From: UBA10107 sp964572885 | GTDB taxonomy: Archaea > Nanobdellota > Nanobdellia > Woesearchaeales > UBA10107 | Direction of reading: 5' to 3' | Assembly (NCBI GenBank): GCA_964572885.1 | Contig: CAZNFC010000038.1 | Location: forward strand, 1-7,302 | DNA length: 7,302 nucleotides | Part shown: positions 1-6,055 of the stretch, one piece after another | Layout of the letters: each line of letters opens with the position of its first letter | Numbering within the stretch: the first letter of the stretch is position 1 | The notes under the pieces: generated by a model | Told to the model about the DNA's origin: nothing | Database searches by the model: none | The model's input: only the letters and a program-made list of their open reading frames with translations | Program-made: the position numbers and the translations under genes

Positions 1-359
1 ATATCTGAATAAACAATCGCTAATGAAACATATGCCAGCATCACTCCGACTAAAAAGAAGTAATATATCAAAAATAAAGGAGCGATATAAGGATCATATC
101 TTCTTTCTACAAAATACTTAGCGTAACCTAATTTCAGAACAAGGTTCAATCCTATATTTGCAAGGAAACTTAATCCTAAGAATAAGAATCCGTAAAAGAA
201 ATACTTATACTTCTTGTCTTCAGTTAGCAAATATGCCTTATATCCTAAGTAGCTTATAATGAATGAAACAATTATTCCTAAAGCCTGGACTCCTGTGGTC
301 AAGGTATAGAACCACTGTGGAAGCTCTGTTGTCGTCAAAAGGCTTATCAAATCAACCAT
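1..359 (-). CDS. Multi-spanning membrane protein, N-terminal part (runs off the window)
   Basis: An open frame begins with ATG at 359 and stays open for 119 codons to the left edge, so the C-terminus lies outside the window. I do not recognise the family. The visible part has three hydrophobic segments, roughly residues 20-43, 53-76 and 92-117. The loop between the first two is lysine-rich (K41, K49, K50, K52), which by the positive-inside rule puts that loop in the cytoplasm and the N-terminus outside. No charged catalytic motif is visible. The start is supported by a TATA box centred 26.5 nt upstream and no convincing ribosome binding site, the leaderless arrangement also seen before the PIN-ATPase and aRF1 genes. 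It appears to be transcribed separately from the tiny genes upstream, which end in a hairpin terminator. Function is unknown; a sensor or transporter subunit is possible but not shown. Confidence 0.8.
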   Translation of the reverse strand, partial: MVDLISLLTTTELPQWFYTLTTGVQALGIIVSFIISYLGYKAYLLTEDKKYKYFFYGFLFLGLSFLANIGLNLVLKLGYAKYFVERRYDPYIAPLFLIYYFFLVGVMLAYVSLAIVYSD

Positions 360-381
360 TACATCCTGGCATGAACAGGAC

Positions 382-389
382 TATATAAA
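382..389 (-). promoter_or_regulatory. TATA box of the membrane-protein gene
   Basis: The minus strand reads TTTATATA here. Its centre is 26.5 nt from the ATG at 359, which would put the transcription start at or within a base or two of the start codon, giving a leaderless mRNA. Confidence 0.6.
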
Positions 390-442
390 ATTTATGAATA
401 AAATGCCGCCAATATGTGAGGCTTCTAAGATTAAACTATGTG

Positions 443-473
443 GAGATTTTCGAGATTCCAGATAGAAAATCTC
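443..473. repeat. Perfect 9-bp inverted repeat with 13-nt spacer
   Basis: The left arm GAGATTTTC (443-451) and right arm GAAAATCTC (465-473) are exact reverse complements. Arm centres are 22 bp apart, about two helical turns, which suits a dimeric DNA-binding protein. The spacer begins with another GAGATT (452-457). No T-run follows on either strand, so it does not look like a terminator. It lies 54-91 bp upstream of the membrane-protein TATA box and next to an AT-rich TATA-like element (474-481). It may be an upstream regulatory site or an RNA hairpin; the sequence does not say which. Confidence 0.45.
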
Positions 474-515
474 AATATAAATTACATTACAAGCCGAACC
501 GGAGGCATTGTTGAA

Positions 516-544
516 TAAAAAATATCCCCTCTTTCAAGGGGATA
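516..544 (-). terminator. Intrinsic-terminator-like hairpin after the tiny-gene pair
   Basis: On the minus strand an 8-bp perfect stem (537-544 with 523-530, containing four consecutive G:C pairs) closes a 6-nt loop at 531-536. Six T residues (522-517) follow immediately. It begins 5 nt after the TAG stop of the 40-codon gene. The shape is that of a bacterial Rho-independent terminator; archaeal RNA polymerase terminates mainly on T-runs, with hairpins optional. Position and strand fit termination of the short transcript starting near 789. Confidence 0.65.
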
Positions 545-549
545 GGGCA

Positions 550-672
550 CTAAGAACGGACTTTTCCAAGCAGAAAGTAGTCTTCCGTATAGAAATCGTT
601 CCCAACGACCAATGTACATGGAGTACTGTTACTTTTTGAATATTTCTTAAGCAGTTCGTTTATGTTTTTCAT
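550..672 (-). CDS. Tiny unrecognised protein, 40 aa (second gene of the pair)
   Basis: A 40-codon frame from ATG at 672 to TAG at 550-552. The protein is not recognised. Its N-terminal third is lysine- and asparagine-rich (NELLKKYSKS near residues 5-14). A more hydrophobic part follows (TLVVGND, residues 20-26), then an aromatic segment (DFYTEDYFLL, 26-35). There is one cysteine (C19), and the net charge is about +2. No signal peptide or membrane helix is evident. The case for a real gene rests on context: AGGTGAC lies just before the ATG, and the GGTGA overlaps the TGA stop of the preceding 33-codon gene only 4 nt upstream. A hairpin with a T-run begins 5 nt after the stop. Too short for default gene callers. 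Function unknown. Confidence 0.55.
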   Translation of the reverse strand: MKNINELLKKYSKSNSTPCTLVVGNDFYTEDYFLLGKVRS

Positions 673-675
673 TTC

Positions 676-682
676 GTCACCT
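676..682 (-). promoter_or_regulatory. Ribosome binding site of the 40-codon gene, overlapping the upstream stop
   Basis: The minus strand reads AGGTGAC, matching the archaeal anti-Shine-Dalgarno GGTGA core. The TGA inside it is the stop codon of the 33-codon gene. Four nt separate GGTGA from the ATG at 672, so a terminating ribosome is placed directly over the next start. Confidence 0.6.
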
Positions 683-778
683 GTATTTTCTTACGACATA
701 GTCGTCCCTGCAAGTCTGCAGGCTCAGTCTTTTGATCTGCTGGAAAAACAAACCTTCAAATTCTTTTTTCGAATCCAT
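677..778 (-). CDS. Tiny unrecognised protein, 33 aa (first gene of the pair)
   Basis: A 33-codon frame from ATG at 778 to TGA at 677-679. The product is basic (net about +3) and soluble-looking. It has a charged N-terminus (DSKKEFEG, residues 2-9), a middle that could form an amphipathic helix (LFFQQIKRLSL, 10-20), one cysteine (C23) and a basic end (VVRKYR, 28-33). I recognise no family. The start is well determined: an AGGTGAT ribosome binding site sits 3 nt before it, and an in-frame TAA lies a few codons upstream with no other ATG between. A TATA box centred at 815.5 predicts transcription from about 789, so the leader would be little more than the ribosome binding site. It is coupled to the 40-codon gene. 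A 42-codon frame on the opposite strand (662-790) lacks these signals. Confidence 0.6.
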   Translation of the reverse strand: MDSKKEFEGLFFQQIKRLSLQTCRDDYVVRKYR

Positions 779-781
779 TTT

Positions 782-788
782 ATCACCT
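782..788 (-). promoter_or_regulatory. Ribosome binding site of the 33-codon gene
   Basis: AGGTGAT on the minus strand, 3 nt before the ATG at 778. It is a six-base match (GGTGAT) to the conserved 3' end of archaeal 16S rRNA. The predicted transcription start (about 788-790) falls at its 5' edge, giving a leader of roughly ten nt. Confidence 0.65.
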
Positions 789-803
789 AAGAAGTATATC
801 AGT

Positions 804-815
804 TAAACCGGTTTA
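804..815. promoter_or_regulatory. Perfect 12-bp palindrome overlapping the tiny-gene TATA box (candidate operator)
   Basis: TAAACCGGTTTA is its own reverse complement. It overlaps the downstream side of the TATA core (812-819) of the minus-strand tiny-gene promoter. A dimeric repressor bound here would block TBP/TFB or RNA polymerase. The palindrome is seen in the sequence; the operator role is inferred. Confidence 0.45.
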
Positions 816-819
816 TATA
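812..819 (-). promoter_or_regulatory. TATA box of the tiny-gene pair
   Basis: The minus strand reads TATATAAA. With the usual archaeal spacing of about 27 nt, transcription would start near 788-790, right before the AGGTGAT ribosome binding site. Confidence 0.6.
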
Positions 820-865
820 TCTCACACGCGGTTGTCCTGTGGTGTCGGGATAATCACAACACATT

Positions 866-895
866 CAAAAGCCATTTACAGACAGAGAGAATGGC
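866..895 (-). terminator. Possible weak terminator downstream of orc1/cdc6
   Basis: On the minus strand, GCCATT (895-890) and AATGGC (876-871) can form a 6-bp stem with a 13-nt loop, followed by four T residues (870-867). It begins 8 nt after the orc1/cdc6 stop and would close the PIN-ATPase/serS/orc1 operon before the tiny-gene promoter. Stem and T-run are both short, so this is tentative. Confidence 0.35.
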
Positions 896-903
896 ATATA
901 CGG

Positions 904-1986
904 TTAAAACTCAGTAAGTTTCCTTTCCACGGGTTGTTTAGAAGCTAATTTAATGATTGATGTATTTCCATCGACTCCTCCGCCGCTTTTCTCAGCGACG
1001 ATGAATCTTCCTTCCTCCAATTTCTTCAATTTTCTTGAGAATGTTTTAGTGGAAATTTTGCCACCATTGTCCATATATAATCTGTACAGATCCCCTGTCC
1101 TCTTTTCAGGATTTTTTTTGATAAGTTCAAATATGAACTTGGTCTCATCGTCAAGAACCTCTTCCTTGTTTATGGTGAATTCATCCAGTTTCTTTATTGC
1201 GGAATATATCTGTTCGATAGTTATCTTTCTAAGGCTTTTATCTTCAGCTAAATTACCGGCCTCTTTCAATAGATATAATCCCTTTCTCAGATCCTGCATA
1301 TCGTATGTTTTCTTCGCAACAGCTTCAAAAGCATCTCCTTCAAGCACATTATCCTTGAATGCGTATTCGATCCTGTTTCCTATGATGCTTTTTGTTTCCT
1401 GAAGATTATAAGGCTTGAACTCCATCATCTCTGCGGTAAATCTTGATTTTATCCTTTCATCAAGATTCAGGAGCCAGTCTTTGTAGTTTGTAATCAAGAA
1501 AACTGATTTCTTGTATATCTGTTCCAATATCCAGTATAAGAAATCATATTCTTCTACCTTGTCAATCTCATCAAATACGAAGACAACTGATTTCTTATTG
1601 AGCATCTCCTTTGTTATCTTGAACAATTCATCTGATTTTTTATTGTGCGTAAACTTGTATCCGAGTATCTCGCATATCTCCATCATTATTTTATGTGAGG
1701 AGTTCTTTTCCCAGCAGTTGATATAAATCGGTTCTACCTCGTCATACTCTTCCTGCAACTCTTTCAGGACGTGCTTGCATGCGACTGTCTTTCCGACTCC
1801 GGGAGGGCCGTGAATGAATAAGTTTCTTCCGCTTCTCTCCTGCAATAAAGGCTTTATGCAGTTTGCCATATGCTTTTGCTGTATTTCCCTGAATGGAACT
1901 ACCTTAGGCATGTAATCATAGTCCAGAGCAATTACGTTTTTGAATATTGTCTCGTCGCTTCTTAAAATATCACTGAATATTCCCAT
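904..1986 (-). CDS. cdc6: Orc1/Cdc6-family replication initiator AAA+ ATPase
   Basis: This is the archaeal initiator that binds replication origins and loads the MCM helicase. The AAA+ core has Walker A GPPGVGKT (residues 60-67), Walker B VFVFDEID (135-142), a sensor-1 asparagine in ITNYKD (N167), the DERIKSRF arginine motif (176-183) and a sensor-2-like DLRKGLYLL (232-240). Residues 275-350 fit the C-terminal winged-helix DNA-binding domain, with a glycine-rich wing (GGGVDGNTS, 335-343). At 360 residues it is somewhat shorter than many archaeal homologues (about 380-420). The ATG shares a base with the stop of the upstream acidic gene (TAATG) and has no nearby ribosome binding site, so translation probably depends on coupling. 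It is the last gene of the operon. Origins often lie beside archaeal orc1/cdc6 genes, but I found no convincing origin-recognition-box cluster here. Confidence 0.95.
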   Translation of the reverse strand: MGIFSDILRSDETIFKNVIALDYDYMPKVVPFREIQQKHMANCIKPLLQERSGRNLFIHGPPGVGKTVACKHVLKELQEEYDEVEPIYINCWEKNSSHKIMMEICEILGYKFTHNKKSDELFKITKEMLNKKSVVFVFDEIDKVEEYDFLYWILEQIYKKSVFLITNYKDWLLNLDERIKSRFTAEMMEFKPYNLQETKSIIGNRIEYAFKDNVLEGDAFEAVAKKTYDMQDLRKGLYLLKEAGNLAEDKSLRKITIEQIYSAIKKLDEFTINKEEVLDDETKFIFELIKKNPEKRTGDLYRLYMDNGGKISTKTFSRKLKKLEEGRFIVAEKSGGGVDGNTSIIKLASKQPVERKLTEF

Positions 1987-2228
1987 TAGTATTCTGGAAT
2001 TTCCTCTTCATGTTTCTTTTTCTTCTTAGGAGTCTCTTCTTCGCCTTCTTTCTTTTCTTCAGAAGCTTCTTCTATCTCTCCTTCCTGGTATTCAGCCGCT
2101 TCTTCTCCTTTGCTGAAGCCTTCTTCCCAATCTGCCACTTCATCATTTTCTAATTCTTCTTCTATGTCTTTTTTCTCTTCTTCTTTCTCCCCTGCTGAAT
2201 ACTCTTCATCCTCAAAATCTTCTGCCAT
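1986..2228 (-). CDS. Hyperacidic 80-aa protein of unknown function
   Basis: The protein has 32 Glu and 5 Asp among 80 residues, about 46% acidic, with a net charge near -26. Its one conserved-looking patch is DWEEGFSKGEEAAEYQ (residues 33-48), holding the only Trp and a GFxxG motif. A short basic run KKKKKH (68-73) lies near the C-terminus. It is probably largely disordered or helical, with no cysteine, signal or membrane segment. The start is well supported: GAGGTGG, inside the last codons of serS, lies 4 nt before the ATG, which directly follows the serS TGA. Its TAA shares one base with the orc1/cdc6 ATG. I do not recognise a named family. Coupling to a DNA-binding initiator makes a DNA-mimic or chaperone-like partner role conceivable, but that is only inference. 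Confidence 0.85.
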   Translation of the reverse strand: MAEDFEDEEYSAGEKEEEKKDIEEELENDEVADWEEGFSKGEEAAEYQEGEIEEASEEKKEGEEETPKKKKKHEEEIPEY

Positions 2229-3512
2229 TCAACCACCTCTTGTTATTTTAGTCTTCCCATTCATATAAGGTATTAAAACTTTTGGAATCGTTACTGAACC
2301 GTCCTTATTCTGGTTATTCTCAAGTATCGCAACCATGAGCCTTGATGTAGCTATTGCTGTATCATTCAATGTATGAAGGACCCTCTTGTTTCCTTTGTTG
2401 TCTAATACTTTTATATTAAGCTTCCTTGCCTGGTAATCAGTGCAGTTTGACAATGACATGACTTCTCCATATTCTTTTATTGTAGGACGGTAAACTTCTA
2501 AGTCTGCGCTTCTATGCTTCCAGTCTGCCAGATCTCCTGAGCATATCTCAAGAACTCTATAAGGTAGATCAAGCTTATCCAATATTTCTTCTGAATTTTT
2601 TAATAACTCTTCATATAATTTTTCAGAATCTTCAGGCTTGCAGAAGATGAACTGCTCTATCTTGTTGAATTGATGAGTTCTCCACAATCCTTTTTCATTT
2701 ATTCCATGAGCTCCTATCTCTTTCCTGAAGCACATTGAATATGAGAAATATTTCTTAGGCAGTTCTGATTCAGGAATCGTCTCGTCTGAATGCATTGCCA
2801 ATATAGACTGCTCTGACGTTCCTATCATATTCAAATCTTCATCTTTGACAGAATACACAGACTGTTCAATTGCTGCTTTGTCCATTGAGGCATAAATTGA
2901 TTTTTGATTAAGCATCAGAGGCACTTCAATATAATCATACTTTTTCTTTGACATAAAATCTATACCGAATCTTATCAAAGCCTGATTCAATAATGCCAAA
3001 TCTCCTTTAAGATAATAGAATCCTTTTCCTGAAGACCTTGCGGATGCTTCAAAGTCAGCGACACCGAGTGATTCAGCCAATTCAACGTGAGTTTTCACAG
3101 GAAATGAAAATTTGGGTATTTTGCCTGCTTTCTTTATCTCTTTATTTTGAGAAGCATCTTTTCCTGATGGAGTATGTTTTGATATTATGTTAGGAATCTT
3201 TGACATTATTGAAACTAAGACGTTAGTAAGTTTCATCTCTTCATCTTCAAGGACTTTTATCCTGTCTGGAATCTTTTTTGCTTTTTCAAGAATAGATCTA
3301 ACATCTTTTCCTGCCTTCTTCGCTTCATTTATCCTCAAACTTAAAGTGTTTCTTTCAGTCCTCAATTCCTGCGCTTCTGTCTTTAATTTTCTTATTTCAG
3401 AATCTAATTTTACTGCTTCATCTATTAATGGAAGCTTTTCATCCTGAAATTTCCTCTTGATGTTATCTTTTACAAGTTTCTGGTTTGTTCTTATCAGTTC
3501 AATGTCTATCAA
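2229..3512 (-). CDS. serS: Seryl-tRNA synthetase
   Basis: A cytosolic class II synthetase that charges tRNA-Ser (and tRNA-Sec where present) with serine using ATP. The order is typical: an N-terminal long coiled-coil arm (about residues 1-110) that holds the tRNA, then the catalytic domain with the serine-binding TSE loop (232-234), motif 2 FRKE (262-265) leading to LWRTHQFNKIEQF (276-288), the SNCTDYQARK segment (355-364) and motif 3 ATSRLMVAILENNQ (388-401, R391). The 427 residues are normal for the common SerS form, not the divergent methanogen type. The start codon is TTG: no other Met occurs before residue 93, the N-terminus matches the family (xIDIxLIRxN), and GAGGT sits 6 nt upstream. 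The TTG overlaps the upstream TGA (TTGA), so translation is coupled. Confidence 0.97.
   Translation of the reverse strand: MIDIELIRTNQKLVKDNIKRKFQDEKLPLIDEAVKLDSEIRKLKTEAQELRTERNTLSLRINEAKKAGKDVRSILEKAKKIPDRIKVLEDEEMKLTNVLVSIMSKIPNIISKHTPSGKDASQNKEIKKAGKIPKFSFPVKTHVELAESLGVADFEASARSSGKGFYYLKGDLALLNQALIRFGIDFMSKKKYDYIEVPLMLNQKSIYASMDKAAIEQSVYSVKDEDLNMIGTSEQSILAMHSDETIPESELPKKYFSYSMCFRKEIGAHGINEKGLWRTHQFNKIEQFIFCKPEDSEKLYEELLKNSEEILDKLDLPYRVLEICSGDLADWKHRSADLEVYRPTIKEYGEVMSLSNCTDYQARKLNIKVLDNKGNKRVLHTLNDTAIATSRLMVAILENNQNKDGSVTIPKVLIPYMNGKTKITRGG
2233..2239 (-). promoter_or_regulatory. Ribosome binding site of the acidic protein gene
   Basis: GAGGTGG on the minus strand, inside the final codons of serS and 4 nt before the ATG at 2228. 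It is a strong match to the archaeal anti-Shine-Dalgarno and fixes the start. Confidence 0.7.
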
Positions 3513-5353
3513 AGTCTTACCTCTACGTTTTCCTTAAATTTAAGAGCATTTCCTAAAATCTTTCCTAATTTATGTTCCTCCCTTATCTCGATGATCCCTT
3601 CTTTTCCTACATTTGCGCTCATCAGCAGATTATCTTTGACATATATCATCACATTTCTTCCTGTGAATTCAGGATCGACCTTGAGAATTATCTTTCTGTT
3701 CCTGAACTCAGCGTGAAAAGTTATTGTATTCCCATTCTTCTTTTTTTTTACGTCGTGCTTTAATTCCTGGACATCGATGCTCATACCGAGCATCTTCTCA
3801 AGCATCTCGACATTCTTTCCCTGCTTCCCTATTATTCCCGCAATGTCATGCTCAGGAACATAAATTGTGCATTTGTAATCAGAATCAATCTTTACTTCGA
3901 CATGTTCTGCATATCTTTGTATCTCTCTTTCTATCGCTAACTTAGCTAATTCCTTTATAGGACTTTCTTTGCTTCCTTCCTTTACAGGAATCACGACAGT
4001 GTCTGAACCGTATGAATATATCTCGAATTCCTGCTTGTTCGTCTCGAAATCATTTATCACGACAGTAGGCCTTGCCAAGTCAGCTTCAGTCATTCCATGA
4101 GGAACCTTGACTTCCATGCTCACGCTGAATGTTTTTGCAACTGTTCCATTCTTTATGAAAATAACTGTGTCGACAATATGAGGAATCACTCCCATCTCTA
4201 TCTTTCCTATGAATCTTTGTATCGCATCAACCGGCTTGGTTGCATGTATTACTCCGACCATTCCGACTCCTGCGAGTCTTAAATCAGCGAATAAAAGGAA
4301 GTCACTTGTGTTTCTCATCTCATCAAATATTGTGTAATCCGGTCTTGAAAGCAATAATATATCATGAATCTCCTGGCTTGAACCTTGTGCAATTGCGTAC
4401 TGAGTCACATTGTCAGGAACTATCAAATCTCTTGGAGCTTCAATTGTTTTAATTATCTTGCTTTGCTTAGCATAGAATTCTGTCAATGCCTGGGTGAATG
4501 TTGACTTACCCATTCCGGGAGCTCCTGCGATCAATACTCCTTCTGCCTGACCTCCTAATCTTTTCCTGAGTTTTTCGCTTAAATCATAGTCTTCCAATGA
4601 TAATTTCTTGACTGGACGTACTAATGTTATTTCCCATCCATCAGCGAACGGAGGCCTTGCAATTACTGTCCTGTATTTTCCTAATTGCACTATTGTTGTT
4701 CCAGGTCTTTCTATTTCTATGAAACCGTCTTTTCTTCTTGTCGCTTCTTCTACTATTTGCTTTGCCATCTCCTGAACAGTGTCGCTGTCCAATGGCTCGT
4801 CAACATCAACTAATTTCCATTCTCCTGGTTTTCCTCTTTTCGCAGTAGGCTTAACTCCTTCTTTGATATGCAAAGACATTGTCTGTTCATCGAAGTATTT
4901 CTCAAACATAAGCTCTTTAGTCTCTCTTTCAAATTCAAACAGAATTACCTGGATTCCTTTTGCTTCAGCAGTAAGTGCATTCACTCTGTCTGCTGTCAGC
5001 AAGTAAGCTTTTTCCTGGAATGCAAGGTCTCTGATTAAAGCGTCAATCGCTCCTGATTTTGCCTGCCTTATCTCTCCTTCAGTTTGTCTTCTTCCTGAAT
5101 ACTCAATTTCAAAATCAAATTTCTTTGATAATGTTCTTAATTTTTTTAACTCTTCCAATCCTAAATATCCTTTCTCTCTTCCGCCGTTAGCCTGGTGCTC
5201 AAGCTCAGCAATCACTGCTTCATGGACAAATATCTTTTTAGGAGATATTTCCTTTGATTCTATCTTGCCTGAGATCAATCCTTCAATTACCACAGAAGTA
5301 TCTAAAACAATCTTCTCTACTTTCTCTTTTATCTTTCTTTCCTTTAACTTCAT
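3509..5353 (-). CDS. PIN-domain ATPase with KH domain (archaeal PINA-like)
   Basis: It has three parts. An N-terminal PIN nuclease-like domain (about residues 12-145) has acidic residues in LDTS (D18), IAELE (E50), IDALIRD (D104) and TADR (D122). A PilT/VirB11-type ATPase (about 225-410) has Walker A GAPGMGKST (277-285) and a Walker-B-like DYTIFDEMR (339-347). A C-terminal KH domain has the GxxG loop IIGKQGKN (507-514) and is followed by about 100 residues. This matches the widespread archaeal family that includes Sulfolobus PINA, reported as a hexameric ATPase that works with the Hjc resolvase on Holliday junctions; RNA-related roles have also been considered. The PIN acidic set looks intact, so nuclease activity is possible. 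The start is supported by a TATA box centred 27.5 nt upstream and no ribosome binding site. First gene of the operon through serS to orc1/cdc6. Confidence 0.92.
   Translation of the reverse strand: MKLKERKIKEKVEKIVLDTSVVIEGLISGKIESKEISPKKIFVHEAVIAELEHQANGGREKGYLGLEELKKLRTLSKKFDFEIEYSGRRQTEGEIRQAKSGAIDALIRDLAFQEKAYLLTADRVNALTAEAKGIQVILFEFERETKELMFEKYFDEQTMSLHIKEGVKPTAKRGKPGEWKLVDVDEPLDSDTVQEMAKQIVEEATRRKDGFIEIERPGTTIVQLGKYRTVIARPPFADGWEITLVRPVKKLSLEDYDLSEKLRKRLGGQAEGVLIAGAPGMGKSTFTQALTEFYAKQSKIIKTIEAPRDLIVPDNVTQYAIAQGSSQEIHDILLLSRPDYTIFDEMRNTSDFLLFADLRLAGVGMVGVIHATKPVDAIQRFIGKIEMGVIPHIVDTVIFIKNGTVAKTFSVSMEVKVPHGMTEADLARPTVVINDFETNKQEFEIYSYGSDTVVIPVKEGSKESPIKELAKLAIEREIQRYAEHVEVKIDSDYKCTIYVPEHDIAGIIGKQGKNVEMLEKMLGMSIDVQELKHDVKKKKNGNTITFHAEFRNRKIILKVDPEFTGRNVMIYVKDNLLMSANVGKEGIIEIREEHKLGKILGNALKFKENVEVRL
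3519..3523 (-). promoter_or_regulatory. Ribosome binding site that decides the TTG start of serS
   Basis: GAGGT on the minus strand, 6 nt before the TTG at 3512. It lies within the last codons of the PIN-ATPase gene and supports TTG as the genuine start. Confidence 0.65.
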
Positions 5354-5376
5354 GGTTCAAATATTGTCAAAGTTGA

Positions 5377-5384
5377 TTTATAAA
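5377..5384 (-). promoter_or_regulatory. TATA box of the PIN-ATPase/serS/orc1 operon
   Basis: TTTATAAA is centred 27.5 nt upstream of the ATG at 5353, in the only real gap (33 nt) between the metalloprotease and PIN-ATPase genes. The predicted transcription start coincides with the start codon, giving a leaderless mRNA. Confidence 0.6.
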
Positions 5385-5386
5385 GG

Positions 5387-6055
5387 TTACCAAACACCGA
5401 AAAACCTTCTTAAATTGGAGCCTACTAAATACCTCTTCAATGCTCTCTCAGTCTCATCAAAATCGTCAAAAAGTCTTTCTTCTTTCCTGAATGCAGATGA
5501 GTGATGCAAAGACCTTCCGTTCTTTGCTATGAATTTATGCTTCTTATGCAGTAATTCATGATGCATCACTAAATCTATGAATTCAGGCCTTTTCTCAAGA
5601 ACCTTGCTCAAAGTTATCGTATCAATCCTATAATCATACGATCCTAATTTTGCGACAGTATGATCTCCCCAGACTATGTTCGGGATCTCCATCATCCCGA
5701 AGAAATATTTTTCATTTACCCTATTGAAAGAATCCAATAATCTAGGCTCAGGCTTTTCTTTAGGCACTGCAATGTGAAGATTTCTGATGAATGAATTATA
5801 CAGATCCATGTTCATAGTATTTTTCCTTAACTTAAGCATCTTGACAAGAAGTTCCTGCGCAGCTCCTATCTTCATCTCGTCAGAGACGGGAGCCCATGAC
5901 CTGCTTAATTTCAAAACAGCATAATCTCCCTGAACTCTTAGGTTAGCGCCGTATTCTTTCAGGTGTCCGCTATATTTAACAATAGAATTAAACTTTCTTT
6001 CAACACCCAATTCCTCAAGTGCCTGTTGGAGTATATTCATTTCAGTGAACTTCAT
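5387..6055 (-). CDS. SprT/M48-like zinc metalloprotease
   Basis: A 222-residue protein whose C-terminal half carries a zinc-protease signature: MHHELLHKKHKF with HExxH at residues 166-170, then a histidine pair in SLHHSSAFRKEE (H184, H185) that could supply the third ligand. The HExxH-then-histidine spacing and the FNRVNEKYFFG segment (110-120) point to SprT-like or DUF45/M48-type families; I cannot separate these by eye. The first 105 residues form an extra N-terminal region of unclear role. SprT/Spartan relatives cleave proteins crosslinked to DNA, but that activity is not shown here. No signal peptide or membrane helix is visible. The gene overlaps the aRF1 end by 14 nt. The start is uncertain: GAGGT directly abuts this ATG with no spacing, while a second in-frame ATG (6040-6038) lies one base after the aRF1 stop. 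Confidence 0.85.
   Translation of the reverse strand: MKFTEMNILQQALEELGVERKFNSIVKYSGHLKEYGANLRVQGDYAVLKLSRSWAPVSDEMKIGAAQELLVKMLKLRKNTMNMDLYNSFIRNLHIAVPKEKPEPRLLDSFNRVNEKYFFGMMEIPNIVWGDHTVAKLGSYDYRIDTITLSKVLEKRPEFIDLVMHHELLHKKHKFIAKNGRSLHHSSAFRKEERLFDDFDETERALKRYLVGSNLRRFFGVW

Noticed and set aside
394..465. Plus-strand 23-codon ORF with two cysteines
   Set aside because: It ends inside the inverted repeat, has no ribosome binding site, and the TATA upstream is too close to its ATG. Best seen as chance.
662..790. Plus-strand 42-codon ORF antisense to the tiny-gene pair
   Set aside because: No ribosome binding site or correctly placed TATA box on the plus strand, whereas the minus strand has a complete set of expression signals over the same interval.
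831..862. Imperfect inverted repeat (TTGTCC with GGATAA)
   Set aside because: Only six pairs including one G-U and no associated signal; within chance expectation.
918..936. TTTCCACGGG-like sequence resembling part of an origin recognition box
   Set aside because: It is a single loose match inside the orc1/cdc6 coding end, with no repeated copies or AT-rich unwinding element nearby.
953..1402. Plus-strand 149-codon open frame
   Set aside because: It is the antisense shadow of the orc1/cdc6 gene, whose motifs are unmistakable. The serine- and phenylalanine-rich composition is typical of antisense reading.
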